From: Oceanihabitans iliipiscarium
Lineage (GTDB): Bacteria > Bacteroidota > Bacteroidia > Flavobacteriales > Flavobacteriaceae
Reading direction: 5' to 3'
Assembly: GCF_042686125.1 (NCBI RefSeq)
Contig: NZ_JBHUOV010000001.1
Span: 1,485,232 to 1,549,231, forward strand
DNA: 64,000 nucleotides
Both the position numbers and the translations under genes were made by a program. Positions 1 to 9,185 of this stretch are shown in pieces (within the stretch, counting starts at the first letter, position 1; every line of letters starts with the position of its first letter). Below the pieces are notes generated by a model that was not told the DNA's origin, searched no databases, and was given only the letters and a program-made list of their open reading frames with translations.

Positions 1-1587
1 GTAGGCATTACCTAAGCCGTAATTTTCATACCAACCACTTGTGCCATCATGGTATTTTCCTCCAGTAAAGGTGTCTTCATTCCATCCTGTATTAAAACCC
101 CAAAAATGTGCTGCTTGAATACCTCTGTTTAACGCATCATGCGACATGAGTTCGTCTTGTGAATAGTCAATTCCTCCATCTGTAGCAACCCAAATATCAT
201 TCCCATTCACCTCAATATCTTGTACATCGGCATGAATATAATTTAAACGTGTTGAATTTGCAGCACCAATCGATTGAAAAGTTTGCCCTCCATCATTAGA
301 TTCGGTTAGTCTAATAGTTGCTATCCATAACTTATCAGGATTTATTGCACTGGCTTCCATGTCGAAATTATAAAAACCTTGATGATATCCACCATCATAT
401 GCAGCAACATTCCAATCAGCTGTTCCATTAATAGCGCCATAAGGCCCACCATCTTGTCCGCTTGGGTTGGTCCAATTTTCGCCTCTGTTCAGGCTTTTAT
501 AAACCCCTATCCAACCTTGATCACCATCTTTAGATGCGCCAATAAGACAAACATAAACAAGGTCTTCTGATGCAGGCGAAACAGCAATTTTACCACCATC
601 GTCAATGGCATTTGCTAAATCAGATGGGACATACCATCCGTTATCTTTAATAGACCAAGTTATACCATTATCGTCACTTCTATAAAGTTCGCTTCTTTTT
701 GCAGCTGCATTCGATTTTAATAAATAAGCAACATTGTTATCGGTTGGATGAAAATCAATATCCCAACAACTTTCAGTAAATACTTGAGTCCAAGTTACAC
801 CTCCATCAATAGATTTAAACAAACCCGATGAAGAGGTATGAAATATAATATTATGGTTTAATGGTGAGTATTCAAATTCATGACCAGTTCCATTCGTGAA
901 ATGCCTTTCAAGCCATGTCACTCCACCATCTAAAGATTGGTAAATTCTATTATTAGAATAGATTAAAAAATTATTAGGATTTGTAGGGTGAATTTTCACG
1001 GCAGAGTTGCTTCCCGAAAACACTTCGCCTAATGAAATTAATGACCAATTAAATCCTTTGTCAATAGTTTTATAAACGCCACCTGCTTCTGTTCCACAGA
1101 TTAAAATATCTGGGTGAGATAATGATTGATCAATGGCATAAACATTTTTATGCCAAGAAATAGGAATTGCTGGATCTGTTGCAAAAGTTTCAAAAGGGCC
1201 CATAGCTCTCCAGCCTAAATCTGATCCTGGAATGCGAAGCGATTGCTGTTGCTGATAGTTTTCTTTAAGTAATTGATGTTTTCTGTCTTCTTCAGATTGA
1301 CTAAGTTGTTTGATAAAACCATTTTCATCCAATAAAGGACTAACTAATAAAATCCAATGCTTATGATTCTGCGTATGAATGTTTTTTATAAACTCATTTT
1401 CTTTATAATATTGTTTGTATAAGTCTTCTACATCTGCAACATTCGGGTTTTCAGAATACATTAATTTTGCCCATTCTGGCGTATCACTGTTTATGATTGG
1501 TGTTGTTTTAAAAAAATCTGAACGATTTTGACTATGACTATTAAAAGCAACAATACATATAGAAAGAAATAGTAATATGCGTTTCAT
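1..1587 (-). CDS. Secreted VPS10/sortilin-like beta-propeller protein, C-terminus cut by window edge
   Basis: The reading frame is open from an ATG at 1587 to the window edge (529 codons seen). The N-terminus is a clear signal peptide (MKRILLFLSICIVAFNSHSQ). The body carries repeated BNR/VPS10-like blades with motifs such as SLDGGVTW, SIDGGVTW and SNDGGQTF, and a WRAMGPF motif near the N-terminus that is common in Bacteroidota sortilin-like secreted proteins. Such proteins are cell-surface or secreted beta-propellers, often with a C-terminal type IX sorting signal, which would lie outside this window. The substrate is unknown. The family is fairly certain, the function is not. Confidence 0.8.
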   Translation of the reverse strand, partial: MKRILLFLSICIVAFNSHSQNRSDFFKTTPIINSDTPEWAKLMYSENPNVADVEDLYKQYYKENEFIKNIHTQNHKHWILLVSPLLDENGFIKQLSQSEEDRKHQLLKENYQQQQSLRIPGSDLGWRAMGPFETFATDPAIPISWHKNVYAIDQSLSHPDILICGTEAGGVYKTIDKGFNWSLISLGEVFSGSNSAVKIHPTNPNNFLIYSNNRIYQSLDGGVTWLERHFTNGTGHEFEYSPLNHNIIFHTSSSGLFKSIDGGVTWTQVFTESCWDIDFHPTDNNVAYLLKSNAAAKRSELYRSDDNGITWSIKDNGWYVPSDLANAIDDGGKIAVSPASEDLVYVCLIGASKDGDQGWIGVYKSLNRGENWTNPSGQDGGPYGAINGTADWNVAAYDGGYHQGFYNFDMEASAINPDKLWIATIRLTESNDGGQTFQSIGAANSTRLNYIHADVQDIEVNGNDIWVATDGGIDYSQDELMSHDALNRGIQAAHFWGFNTGWNEDTFTGGKYHDGTSGWYENYGLGNAY

Positions 1588-1725
1588 AACGATTGAATTT
1601 TAAAGTTGGCGAGTTATAAAGGTAGCGTTGAAAAATCAACAATGACCACTAATTTAGGAAAAAAATGAGAAGTAATCAATTAATGCTATTGGTCTTTAAC
1701 TAACCGAATTTCTATGATTGTTTTG

Positions 1726-2244
1726 CTAGTTTGATTTATGCACTTCAAGTTCAATTTCTATCATGAATTCTGGGATAGCTAATTCTTTAACTCCAAGCCA
1801 TGATCCTGTTGGAAATTGCTTAGTGTAAATGGAATTTCTATAAGCAGCGTTTTCCAGAAATAAAGGCATATTCGTTGTAAAAATATTTTCAACAACGACA
1901 TCATCAAAGGTGCAGCCATAATGTTTTAATATTTTCTCTAAATCTGCGTAACAATTTTTCATTTGTTGACCTAAATCTCCTATAGCAGTTGGGTTCCCTT
2001 CGTCATCCATGCTTACCGCTCCAGAGACCTTTATACTATTTCCAATCTTGACAGCATGTGAGTATCCATAAGCTTTTTCAACTTCTGGACGTAAAAGAAA
2101 ATATTCAGGAGTCTCTGTTTCAACAATGACTTCTTTTTCGATTTCTTTTTCAACTTCTTTTTCAGGTTGTTTACAGCCTAGAGTTGTAAGAAAAAAAGAA
2201 CAGAATAATAAAATGAATAAAGATTTTGAAATTGGTTTTTTCAT
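1726..2244 (-). CDS. RidA/YjgF-family lipoprotein
   Basis: The 172-residue protein starts with a lipoprotein signal ending LTTLGC, then a charged linker rich in Glu/Lys/Val, then a RidA/YjgF/Rid domain from about residue 55 (conserved SGAVSMDDEGNP and GDLGQQMKNCYADLEKIL regions). Classical RidA hydrolyses reactive enamine/imine intermediates in the cytosol. This copy is predicted to be anchored in the envelope. In the C-terminal segment, where RidA normally has the substrate-binding Arg in a P-x-R-[ST] context, the sequence reads FPTGSWLGVKEL, so that Arg seems absent. Imine deaminase activity is therefore doubtful. It is a single gene with no obvious partner. Confidence 0.8.
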   Translation of the reverse strand: MKKPISKSLFILLFCSFFLTTLGCKQPEKEVEKEIEKEVIVETETPEYFLLRPEVEKAYGYSHAVKIGNSIKVSGAVSMDDEGNPTAIGDLGQQMKNCYADLEKILKHYGCTFDDVVVENIFTTNMPLFLENAAYRNSIYTKQFPTGSWLGVKELAIPEFMIEIELEVHKSN

Positions 2245-2500
2245 AATGGTTGGTTTTTAAGTTGCGGTTTTGCTTTATAAAAAATGATTCTGGCTAAGTT
2301 AGTTAAATTTGAAGACTTTTCTTTTGCAAAATTTATAAGTAATTGGTTTTAAATAGAGTAAGTGTTTTGTGCTTTAATCATATTGAAATTATGATTTTTG
2401 TCTTTTTAAATACATATAAGAAACGATAGAATTTATAAGACTTTGGTTTCATAGTCAGTTATTTTCCATTAAATTTACAATTCTAGTTTAAAACTTTAGT

Positions 2501-3505
2501 ATGAATCAAATTATCACTTTTGGAGAAGTATTGATGCGCTTATCTCCTAGAGGAAATAAAAAATTTATCCAATCAAATTTATTAGAATTTTATTTTGGAG
2601 GCACCGAATTAAATGTAGCCATTTCTATATCTAATTTTGGTGAAGACGTAAAGCATGTTAGTTGTGTTTCTGATGATTTTATAGGAGATACAGCTGTTTC
2701 TTATATCAATAAATTTGGAGTCGATACTTCTTCACTCGTGTTTTCTAAAAGGCCTTTAGGCGTTTATTTTTTAGAAGTTGGTGCAGTTATGAGGCCTAGT
2801 TCAATTTCTTATAATAGGTCCCATTCATCTTTTTCTGAAATTAAACCATCTATGATAGATTGGGAAAAGACTTTAGAAAATGGAAAGTGGTTTCATTGGA
2901 CAGGCATTACGCCTGCATTAGGGAAAGGTGGTTATGAAACATTAAAAGAAGGTCTCATACTAGCTCAAAAGAAAGGAATGACAGTCTCAGCAGATCCAAC
3001 ATACAGAAGTGGTTTATGGAAATATGGAGAAAATCCTAAAGAAATTTTAACAGAGCTACTTAACTATTCTACGATTTTTATTGGTGGAATAAATGAGATG
3101 AATGAAGTTCTTGGAACCGATTTTAGCTACTCGAATGAAGACTTTGTTGAAGCCAGTAAGATGTTAATGAAAGAGTTTCCTTCTATAGAAAAAGTTTTTG
3201 ATAAAATTAGAACCGTTTTGAATGCTTCTTGGCATAAAATACGAGCGAGAATGTGGAACGGAAAAGAGTTTAAAGAAACTGAAGACCTAGAAATCACTCA
3301 TATTGTTGACCGAATAGGAACTGGCGATGCGTTTGCAGCAGGACTAATTTATGGATTACAAAAATATGATGACTTTAAATCTTTACAGTTTGGAAATGCA
3401 GCCTGTGCGTTAAAACATACTTATGAAGGTGATGTTAATTATGCAACAGTAGATGAGGTGACTAGATTGTTAGAAGGCAATACCTCAGGACGTTTTAAGC
3501 GCTAA
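2501..3505 (+). CDS. kdgK: PfkB-family sugar kinase, probable 2-keto-3-deoxygluconate kinase
   Basis: The 334-residue protein has the usual ribokinase/PfkB length. It has an N-terminal ITFGEVLMRLSP motif, a sugar-binding FGGTELNVAIS region, and the C-terminal PfkB signature RIGTGDAFAAGLIYGL carrying the catalytic Asp. The arrangement is typical of Bacteroidota 2-dehydro-3-deoxygluconate kinases, which phosphorylate KDG to KDPG in uronate and alginate breakdown. No KDPG aldolase lies next to it here, so the exact substrate is an inference. It is one of only two plus-strand genes in the window. Confidence 0.82.
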   Translation: MNQIITFGEVLMRLSPRGNKKFIQSNLLEFYFGGTELNVAISISNFGEDVKHVSCVSDDFIGDTAVSYINKFGVDTSSLVFSKRPLGVYFLEVGAVMRPSSISYNRSHSSFSEIKPSMIDWEKTLENGKWFHWTGITPALGKGGYETLKEGLILAQKKGMTVSADPTYRSGLWKYGENPKEILTELLNYSTIFIGGINEMNEVLGTDFSYSNEDFVEASKMLMKEFPSIEKVFDKIRTVLNASWHKIRARMWNGKEFKETEDLEITHIVDRIGTGDAFAAGLIYGLQKYDDFKSLQFGNAACALKHTYEGDVNYATVDEVTRLLEGNTSGRFKR

Positions 3506-3539
3506 ATACTTCCTGAATTAAATGTGGTTTTATGTGTAC

Positions 3540-4199
3540 TTACTCATCATCAAATACAATAACACTAATAATTTCTGGAAAATCTAAGAGTTTGGATTTA
3601 TAGACATAACCATTATTTGTTAATGCTATAATTTTCACTTTTATTGATTCTCCTATTAGTGAGTCTTTACTTTTATGGTTAACCGTTAAATATTCAAGCT
3701 CATATTCGCAAGGTGATGGCCAAGTAATTCTATACTTTTCTTTAAACCAATCCTCTTTTTTTCGCACTCTATTTTTTTCTCTTTGTTTCCTTTTTCTTCG
3801 TGTAATTTTAGTGCCTTTATGTCTAAAATCCGAATAAGTAAAATCTCCAGTTTTAAAGGCCTTGCATTTAGCATAATCAGAGGGTTTTAACTCTGCATTT
3901 TCATAATCTTTATTTACAAACTTGAAGGTAGAATCATAACAATTATTCTTTAATTTACTATCAGGATAATATTGAACTCTTTTAAGGTATTTCACAAGCC
4001 TGTCAATTATTACCTCATTCTTGTATGTTGTTTGTTCCTTTAAAACACTAACTTGACTTATTCTGGCAGAATCGTTTACACAGAAATTTACAGTAACATA
4101 ATCGATTACTTTTACATCATCTACATAAAACACCGTTTGAATTTGTGAATGAGAAATAGAGAAAATTAATAAAGCGAATATTAGAATATTTTTCTTCAT
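3540..4199 (-). CDS. Secreted protein of unknown function
   Basis: The 219-residue protein has a short signal peptide (cleavage expected after ISHSQ). The mature part contains a region resembling the periplasmic energy-transducer type fold (YVTVNFCVNDSARISQVSV, then RLVKYLKRVQYYP) and a very basic stretch near residues 130-150 (KITRRKRKQREKNRVRKK). The family is not recognised with confidence. It converges with the kinase gene at 2501-3505, the ends being 34 bp apart. Confidence 0.6.
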   Translation of the reverse strand: MKKNILIFALLIFSISHSQIQTVFYVDDVKVIDYVTVNFCVNDSARISQVSVLKEQTTYKNEVIIDRLVKYLKRVQYYPDSKLKNNCYDSTFKFVNKDYENAELKPSDYAKCKAFKTGDFTYSDFRHKGTKITRRKRKQREKNRVRKKEDWFKEKYRITWPSPCEYELEYLTVNHKSKDSLIGESIKVKIIALTNNGYVYKSKLLDFPEIISVIVFDDE

Positions 4200-4226
4200 A
4201 GTTTATAAATGATGATGTGTCTGTAA

Positions 4227-4868
4227 TTAACAATCTAATTGCTTATGAGAACCATCGCAATTTGGTTTTCGTTTAGACAATCCACAAGTGCAATCGTTTA
4301 AGCCATAACCATCAAGAATTCTCTTTGTGTTTTTATTAATTCTAGATATTCTACTCTTGGCTTGTTTAGGTTTAGCGAAATGCAATAAATAGCCTCTCTG
4401 TCTTCCTTCGGTTAAATTTTTAAATGCTTTTTTGAATTCGGTATTAGCCTTAAATAGTTGTTTTAATTCTTCTGGAACTTCATATTCGGATGTTTCCTTC
4501 TTTTTAATTTTTAAACCAGCCTTTTCTACTTCTATAGCTTCAAAAATATATGCTTTAATAACAGGTTCTAGTTTTTCAATTTCTGACACATCCTTAAATC
4601 GAATTTGTCTAGCAGATTGAATGTTTTCAGTTTGTTGAATTAAAATTTTTTTATCATCATGTAATAATGCGCCCTTGTGAAAAAGAATCGCACAATAATC
4701 TTTAAATTCGTGAATTAGAACAATGTTTTTTTTGTTGTAAGTATAACAAGGATGCATCCATTTATACGCTTCGGTTAAGCCACAAGTATTTATTATTTGC
4801 CGAAGTCTTGTCAGTTCTTTTTTCCATTTATTAAGGCGCTCAAGATATGTGTCAACTTCTGGAATCAT
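4227..4868 (-). CDS. YdeI/DUF1801-type protein with C-terminal CDGSH iron-sulfur motif
   Basis: The 213-residue cytosolic protein has an N-terminal DUF1801-like part (KWKKELTRLRQIINTCGLTE, with WMHPCYTYNKKNIVLIHEFKDYCAILFHKG following) and a central YdeI-type tail motif (FKNLTEGRQRGYLLHF, KQAKSRISRINK). The last about 20 residues contain CTCGLSKRKPNCDGSH, an exact match to the CDGSH pattern C-x-C-x2-[ST]-x3-P-x-C-D-G-[STA]-H that binds a 2Fe-2S cluster with three Cys and one His. The role of the fused cluster is unknown. Confidence 0.75.
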   Translation of the reverse strand: MIPEVDTYLERLNKWKKELTRLRQIINTCGLTEAYKWMHPCYTYNKKNIVLIHEFKDYCAILFHKGALLHDDKKILIQQTENIQSARQIRFKDVSEIEKLEPVIKAYIFEAIEVEKAGLKIKKKETSEYEVPEELKQLFKANTEFKKAFKNLTEGRQRGYLLHFAKPKQAKSRISRINKNTKRILDGYGLNDCTCGLSKRKPNCDGSHKQLDC

Positions 4869-4910
4869 AATTTTAGTCCATGGTTTATTAAGTTTTTTGA
4901 GAATAAATTG

Positions 4911-5447
4911 TTATTTGATTTTTTCGAGATTCATCTCAAGGAATGTCATCCAGTTTGTGCCATCTCTACTAAACTCTCCAATTTCTAACCACTTATTTTC
5001 AGTATTAAAATTCACTGTAAACCGAACTTTTCCACGATTAGGAATATCCATATTCCATTGAATGATTTTGTCTTCAATTAATACAATTTCAGATTGAATA
5101 AATTCGCCTTTTTTATAGGCATTAATCATTAAGGAATTACTTTTTAAATCAAAAAAGATTACACCAAATGCATCATGAACTATTTTGGTTTCTTTTGTTA
5201 TAGAATCGGTTTTTGTTCCTAAACCTTCAACGACCATAATATCATTTTCGAGTTTGTACTCAACTTTTTCAGTTATTTCAGTAGTTTCTTTTCCGTTTCT
5301 GGTCATCATCCAACCAGTTCCTTTCCATTCACCAACCATAAAGTTTAGTTTGTCTATAGTTATAGGGTCTTTTATGGAATCATTTTGAGCTAGAGCGAAG
5401 TGAATTCCAATTAAAAAAAACAATAAGTACAGTGTGATTTTTTTCAT
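4911..5447 (-). CDS. Secreted DUF1579-like beta-barrel protein
   Basis: I place the start at the ATG at 5447, which gives a clean signal peptide (MKKITLYLLFFLIGIHFALAQ). A longer frame to 5486 adds 13 residues with no signal. The mature protein has the KLNFMVGEWKGTGWMM motif of the nitrobindin/DUF1579-like lipocalin barrel family and continues with beta-rich sequence ending SRDGTNWMTFLEMNL. Members bind small ligands or have no known role. Ligand and function are not evident here. Confidence 0.65.
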   Translation of the reverse strand: MKKITLYLLFFLIGIHFALAQNDSIKDPITIDKLNFMVGEWKGTGWMMTRNGKETTEITEKVEYKLENDIMVVEGLGTKTDSITKETKIVHDAFGVIFFDLKSNSLMINAYKKGEFIQSEIVLIEDKIIQWNMDIPNRGKVRFTVNFNTENKWLEIGEFSRDGTNWMTFLEMNLEKIK

Positions 5448-5554
5448 GAGAATTGAATGATTTAAATAATTAATAAGCTTGTCCACTAAAGGTAGTGATT
5501 TAAATTGAAGTAGAAGTGAAGCAATTTATTAAACGGGTTGGATTGCAGATGTAT

Positions 5555-6589
5555 TTATTTTTTTTCTCGCTTAAGTATTTTTACAATTCGATTCATTATG
5601 ATTTCGGATAGATTCCAATTATATCCTTCAAAATTAGTTGTATTCATAAACTGAATCACAACAGTATCGATATCTTTATGATATTCCGCAAGGCTTTGAT
5701 AGCCAGGAACCAGACCTCCATGTTCATAGACATAAATAGAAGAATAGATTTCCTGCTCATTGCCTTCAAAGATAGAACCATCATTTAAAGCTCTAAGGAA
5801 AACACCAACATCTTGTGCTGTAGCAATCATTAATCCTGTATCTTCAGTTTTCACATCATCTTCAATTCCAACGTAATAACCACACATAACACGATCTAAG
5901 TCCACCTCCTTCAGTGAACCAAACGTATTGTTCAATTTTAGAGGTATTAAAATTTGTTCTTTAATATATTGTTGATGACTATAGCCTACTACGTTGTCTA
6001 TGAGTTTTGAAAGTAGCAAATAATTTGTGTTTGAATATTCGTAGCCTTTGTCTGGTTGAAAGCTAGCAGGTAAATCCAATACTAATTCTAGTTTTTCATT
6101 ATAGTTGTATGGAGGATCAACCCAAAAATCAGGATAGTTGGTAAAATTAGGAATTCCACTTCTGTGCTGTACCATTAATTTTAAAGTGATTTTTTCAGCG
6201 TTTTCGATTCGTCCAACGAGCTCTGGAAAATAATCAGCAAGAGTTTTATCTAAAGACAAACGATTATCGCTGACTAATTTAGTAATTGCGACAGCAACAT
6301 ATAACTTCGTGATACTAGCAATCTTAAATAAAGCTTCTGGATCTGCAGGTATTTTATTTTTTCGGTCATGCCAACCAGCCGTATAAAAAGCTGGAGGTTG
6401 ACCACCTTGATCGACATAGACAATCATACCATCAATTCCAAAATCCATGGCATCATCGACTTGCTCTTGAACAGTATCTGGAAGTGGTAAAATCCATGCT
6501 TTTACTAAAATCCAAGGCACGAACATTAAAGAAGAAATACTTGCCGCTATAAATACAATTTGAAGTATTCGTTTTATGCGTTTGTTCAT
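5555..6589 (-). CDS. Serine hydrolase of the beta-lactamase/DD-peptidase (class C, S12) superfamily
   Basis: The 344-residue protein has an N-terminal membrane anchor or uncleaved signal (about residues 8-30). The SxxK nucleophile motif is S92-I-T-K95. A YSN motif follows in the GYEYSNTNYLLLS segment, and an HGG motif replaces the third KTG-type element (YEHGGLVPGYQS). These are the catalytic residues of S12 hydrolases and esterases. The substrate (peptidoglycan stem peptide, ester or D-amino acid amide) cannot be told from sequence. It faces the periplasm. Confidence 0.82.
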   Translation of the reverse strand: MNKRIKRILQIVFIAASISSLMFVPWILVKAWILPLPDTVQEQVDDAMDFGIDGMIVYVDQGGQPPAFYTAGWHDRKNKIPADPEALFKIASITKLYVAVAITKLVSDNRLSLDKTLADYFPELVGRIENAEKITLKLMVQHRSGIPNFTNYPDFWVDPPYNYNEKLELVLDLPASFQPDKGYEYSNTNYLLLSKLIDNVVGYSHQQYIKEQILIPLKLNNTFGSLKEVDLDRVMCGYYVGIEDDVKTEDTGLMIATAQDVGVFLRALNDGSIFEGNEQEIYSSIYVYEHGGLVPGYQSLAEYHKDIDTVVIQFMNTTNFEGYNWNLSEIIMNRIVKILKREKK

Positions 6590-6597
6590 AATATAAT

Positions 6598-6843
6598 TTA
6601 TTTTAAACCTCTTTCGTTTAATACTTTTTTTAAGGCATCATAATTTTTAGACTTATTAATTTTATAGATAAAAAATAAAGGAATTAGTGTGAAAAAACCT
6701 ACTGTATTTTTTGCAATACTATAAATGATTACTCCAATCATAAAACCGATTAATAAAGCATTTATTATGGTAGTTGACTTGAGTTTTTTTGCCATCTCTA
6801 AAAGTTCTTGATCTGTTAATTTAGATAGTTCTTCAGGTGTCAT
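6598..6843 (-). CDS. Small two-helix membrane protein
   Basis: The 81-residue protein has a short acidic helical N-terminus (MTPEELSKLTDQELLEMAKKLK), then two hydrophobic segments at about residues 27-45 and 49-62, and a basic C-terminal tail. It ends 8 bp before the S12 hydrolase gene at 5555-6589, so the two probably share a transcript. The function is unknown. Confidence 0.6.
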   Translation of the reverse strand: MTPEELSKLTDQELLEMAKKLKSTTIINALLIGFMIGVIIYSIAKNTVGFFTLIPLFFIYKINKSKNYDALKKVLNERGLK

Positions 6844-6884
6844 TTATTTTGTCTTGGTGTTTTAGTGGAGCTTTTCTTTTTCTA

Positions 6885-7427
6885 CTATTGAAACAGTACA
6901 TACCTAGGAGGCACAAGTCCGTTTAGCCTTAAATAAACTAACATTTGCCCTCTGTGATGAGTTATGTGATCAGCAAGTAATAAAAAGATTTGGCGTTTTG
7001 TTCTTTGTAATCCAAAATAGTCTAGTTCGTCGTTAAATTGTTTTGTGTCAAATTGAGTAATTAATTTTATGGCTTCATCAAATGTTTTGTTGATTGTCGC
7101 AATCATTTCTTCTTTAGTCTTATTGGCAGTTTTAAAGATGGTGTCTGTTTTCCAGTCTCTTGACTCACGACCACCTAATAATGATTGGCTATGCCAATCT
7201 ATAGCATATCCAATATGTAGTAAGTTTTCAGCAAAAGTCAATGATTCAGGAGAAGCGCTAAAATTATATTTCTCTTCAGGCATTGTTTCTGCAACAAGAA
7301 TTAAATACTTGCGAGAATTTTCTAATCGTTCTAAATAGTCTTTAATAAATTGATCTTCTTGCGCATATAGAGGTGCAGTAACTGTACTAAATAGCAAAAT
7401 AAAGGTTAAGAAGTGAATTTGTTTCAT
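6885..7427 (-). CDS. Secreted DinB-like protein
   Basis: The 180-residue protein starts with a signal peptide ending TVTAPLYAQ. The mature part is all-helical and matches the DinB/YfiT four-helix bundle, with putative metal ligands as His in NLLHIGYAIDWHSQ and HITHHRGQMLVYLRL. DinB-like proteins bind a divalent metal through three His, and most have no assigned reaction. Export to the periplasm is typical for the Bacteroidota branch. Confidence 0.75.
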   Translation of the reverse strand: MKQIHFLTFILLFSTVTAPLYAQEDQFIKDYLERLENSRKYLILVAETMPEEKYNFSASPESLTFAENLLHIGYAIDWHSQSLLGGRESRDWKTDTIFKTANKTKEEMIATINKTFDEAIKLITQFDTKQFNDELDYFGLQRTKRQIFLLLADHITHHRGQMLVYLRLNGLVPPRYVLFQ

Positions 7428-7486
7428 GCGTTTTAAAGATTAATATTTGTTTTTTGAATCATTAAAAGTTTAATTTTAAGGTCGTA

Positions 7487-7996
7487 TTATTTAATACGAA
7501 TTCCTTGGGTAATAAAAGATAAACCTTGTTGGCCCATTGTTGAATTCATAATGCCTTCAAATAAAGGTTCAGGGCAATTTGTTGGTGTTTTCCACTCAAA
7601 AATAAAATTTGATCCAGTACCTCCTAAAACATCAGATTCGTCAATAATAATTTCTGTGGTTTCTAGAGGAGCCAAATATATAGCTTGATCAAAATACTTT
7701 CTAATAGATGTTCCATGAGTGTCATAGTACTCAGCCTTTAAAATATATATGGTATCTAAGTCGCTAGTATTTCTAAGACTAACCATCGCTGTAAGGTTTG
7801 TTGTTTTACGTTCTGACATGCTATGGATTTGAGAGTAAATTGAGAGGTAAGATTTTCCGAATTGAAGTGAATCTTTGTTGTTTATATTAACTGATCTCTT
7901 TAACCAATTTTCTGGGTTTATAGAACTAATTTCTTTTTGTTCATTGCAGGCAAATAATAATGTTATACTAAATAATAGTAAAATAGTTTTTTTCAT
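7487..7996 (-). CDS. DUF3124 lipoprotein
   Basis: Two starts are possible, 8005 (MITMKK) and 7996 (MKKTILLLF). The second gives a standard lipoprotein signal with lipobox LLFAC. The mature domain (SYLSIYSQIHSM, AMVSLRNTSDLDTIYIL, YDTHGTSIRKY, IIDESDVLGGTGSNFIFEW) fits the DUF3124 family, of unknown function and usually exported. The gene is monocistronic in appearance. Confidence 0.72.
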   Translation of the reverse strand: MKKTILLLFSITLLFACNEQKEISSINPENWLKRSVNINNKDSLQFGKSYLSIYSQIHSMSERKTTNLTAMVSLRNTSDLDTIYILKAEYYDTHGTSIRKYFDQAIYLAPLETTEIIIDESDVLGGTGSNFIFEWKTPTNCPEPLFEGIMNSTMGQQGLSFITQGIRIK

Positions 7997-8024
7997 TGTT
8001 ATCAAAGTTTGTTTAATAGTATTA

Positions 8025-8130
8025 AATATACACTTGTGTGATTTTTAGCCAGTCGTTTTTTACTATCAGTTTACTTTTGTTTTAAAGATATAAATTTAAA
8101 TCGGAGTTTAATTAAGCCTAAGCAAAGTAC
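8025..8130. repeat. Eroded attC-like spacer remnant
   Basis: It contains the recognisable tail TTTAAAGATATAAATTTAAA (8082-8101) shared with intact spacers near 42.5 and 48.1 kb, preceded by degenerate left-arm sequence (ATACACTTGTGTG). The cassette arms are no longer recognisable. Confidence 0.4.
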
Positions 8131-8137
8131 AGTTTTA

Positions 8138-8746
8138 CTAGTTTACAAAATAATTGCTAATTCCACTTAATATGCTTTGTACAGCATACGAAGCTAAGAT
8201 TAGTCCCATAATTTTACTTAGAACTGTAATTCCGTAATCGCCTATTCTCTTTTGTAAATGATTTGCTGTTAAAAGAATTAAACATGTAATTCCTATAACT
8301 AATAATACAATTACTGTTGTAATGGCTTGTTGTCGTATGGTGTAAACATGATTGTTTGTCATCAAAACAACTGCCAAAATTGCTCCTGGTGATGCTATTG
8401 AAGGAATTGCAATAGGAAATATTGTAACGTGTTTATAGTCCGTAATTTGATTTTTTTCCTGTTCTGGCTTTCCATCTCCAAATATCATTGTTAATGCAAA
8501 CAAGAAAAGAATTACTCCTCCTGAAATTTGAAAAGCATCCAGTGAGACTGACATGCCTTCTAAAATAAACTGACCAATTACAATAAAAAATAAAAGAATT
8601 AGAAACGCTATTATTGATGCTCGAATAGCAATTTTCTTTTTATGAACTAAATCAAACTCTTTTGTCGCTTCAAGATAAACTGGTATTGAACCTATTGGAT
8701 CTATGACCGCAAAAATGAAAAATATCGTTGTTAAAATTTCAGCCAT
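8138..8746 (-). CDS. MarC-family integral membrane protein
   Basis: The 202-residue protein has six predicted transmembrane segments. Family hallmarks are FAVIDPIGSIPVYLEAT at the N-terminus, GQFILEGMSVSLDAFQISGG in the middle, and IAIPSIASPGAI in the second half. MarC proteins sit in the inner membrane and have no confirmed transport substrate. The original link to multiple antibiotic resistance was not upheld. It is flanked on both sides by eroded spacer repeats. Confidence 0.85.
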   Translation of the reverse strand: MAEILTTIFFIFAVIDPIGSIPVYLEATKEFDLVHKKKIAIRASIIAFLILLFFIVIGQFILEGMSVSLDAFQISGGVILFLFALTMIFGDGKPEQEKNQITDYKHVTIFPIAIPSIASPGAILAVVLMTNNHVYTIRQQAITTVIVLLVIGITCLILLTANHLQKRIGDYGITVLSKIMGLILASYAVQSILSGISNYFVN

Positions 8747-8899
8747 TTTATTTGTATGCTTTTTTTCGGATTAACATAAATAGATTTATACTTTTCATTA
8801 ATATTTAAGTTTCTCTTTAGAGTAATGTTTTATTAAATGTACCTTAATATATTCTTATATGATTTGATACAGATTTAAAATGAACCATTTACTGAAAAC

Positions 8900-9018
8900 T
8901 AATTTAATAAGAAAGGAGAGAAGCTATGTTTCGCTCTTTTTTCAAATAAATTTACAGTTTGTTTAAAGATAAAAATTTTAATTGAAATTCAAGAGTATGT
9001 ATGAATTATACACGTTAT
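8900..9018. repeat. Eroded attC-like spacer remnant
   Basis: The region 8747-9104 has no gene. Its right half retains the TTTAAAGATAAAAATTTTAA segment and the terminal arm TATGAATTATACACGTTATA (9000-9019), matching the right end of intact spacers. The left half is too diverged to delimit. Confidence 0.5.
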
Positions 9019-9104
9019 AATAATATGTTTTTATTGTATTCTTGAAATAAAATTTCTTCACCTTATGAAGTGTCTTAATATGAATACTCACCTTTGTTAC
9101 TAGC

Positions 9105-9140
9105 AAAAAAAACCAGAGAAATTAGTTTCTCTGGTTTTTT
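9105..9140. terminator. Rho-independent terminator (bidirectional)
   Basis: An 11-bp perfect stem AACCAGAGAAA / TTTCTCTGGTT with a 4-base loop is flanked by A and T tracts on both sides. It lies 45 bp beyond the stop of the minus-strand sorting-domain gene at 9186 and probably ends its transcript. Confidence 0.85.
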
Positions 9141-9185
9141 GAAATTTGATAATAGTTATCAACTTATTTTAGAACGACTCAAAGT

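Noticed and set aside
3686..3874. 62-residue minus-strand ORF inside the gene at 3540-4199
   Set aside because: It lies wholly within another gene on the same strand in a different frame and has no features of its own.
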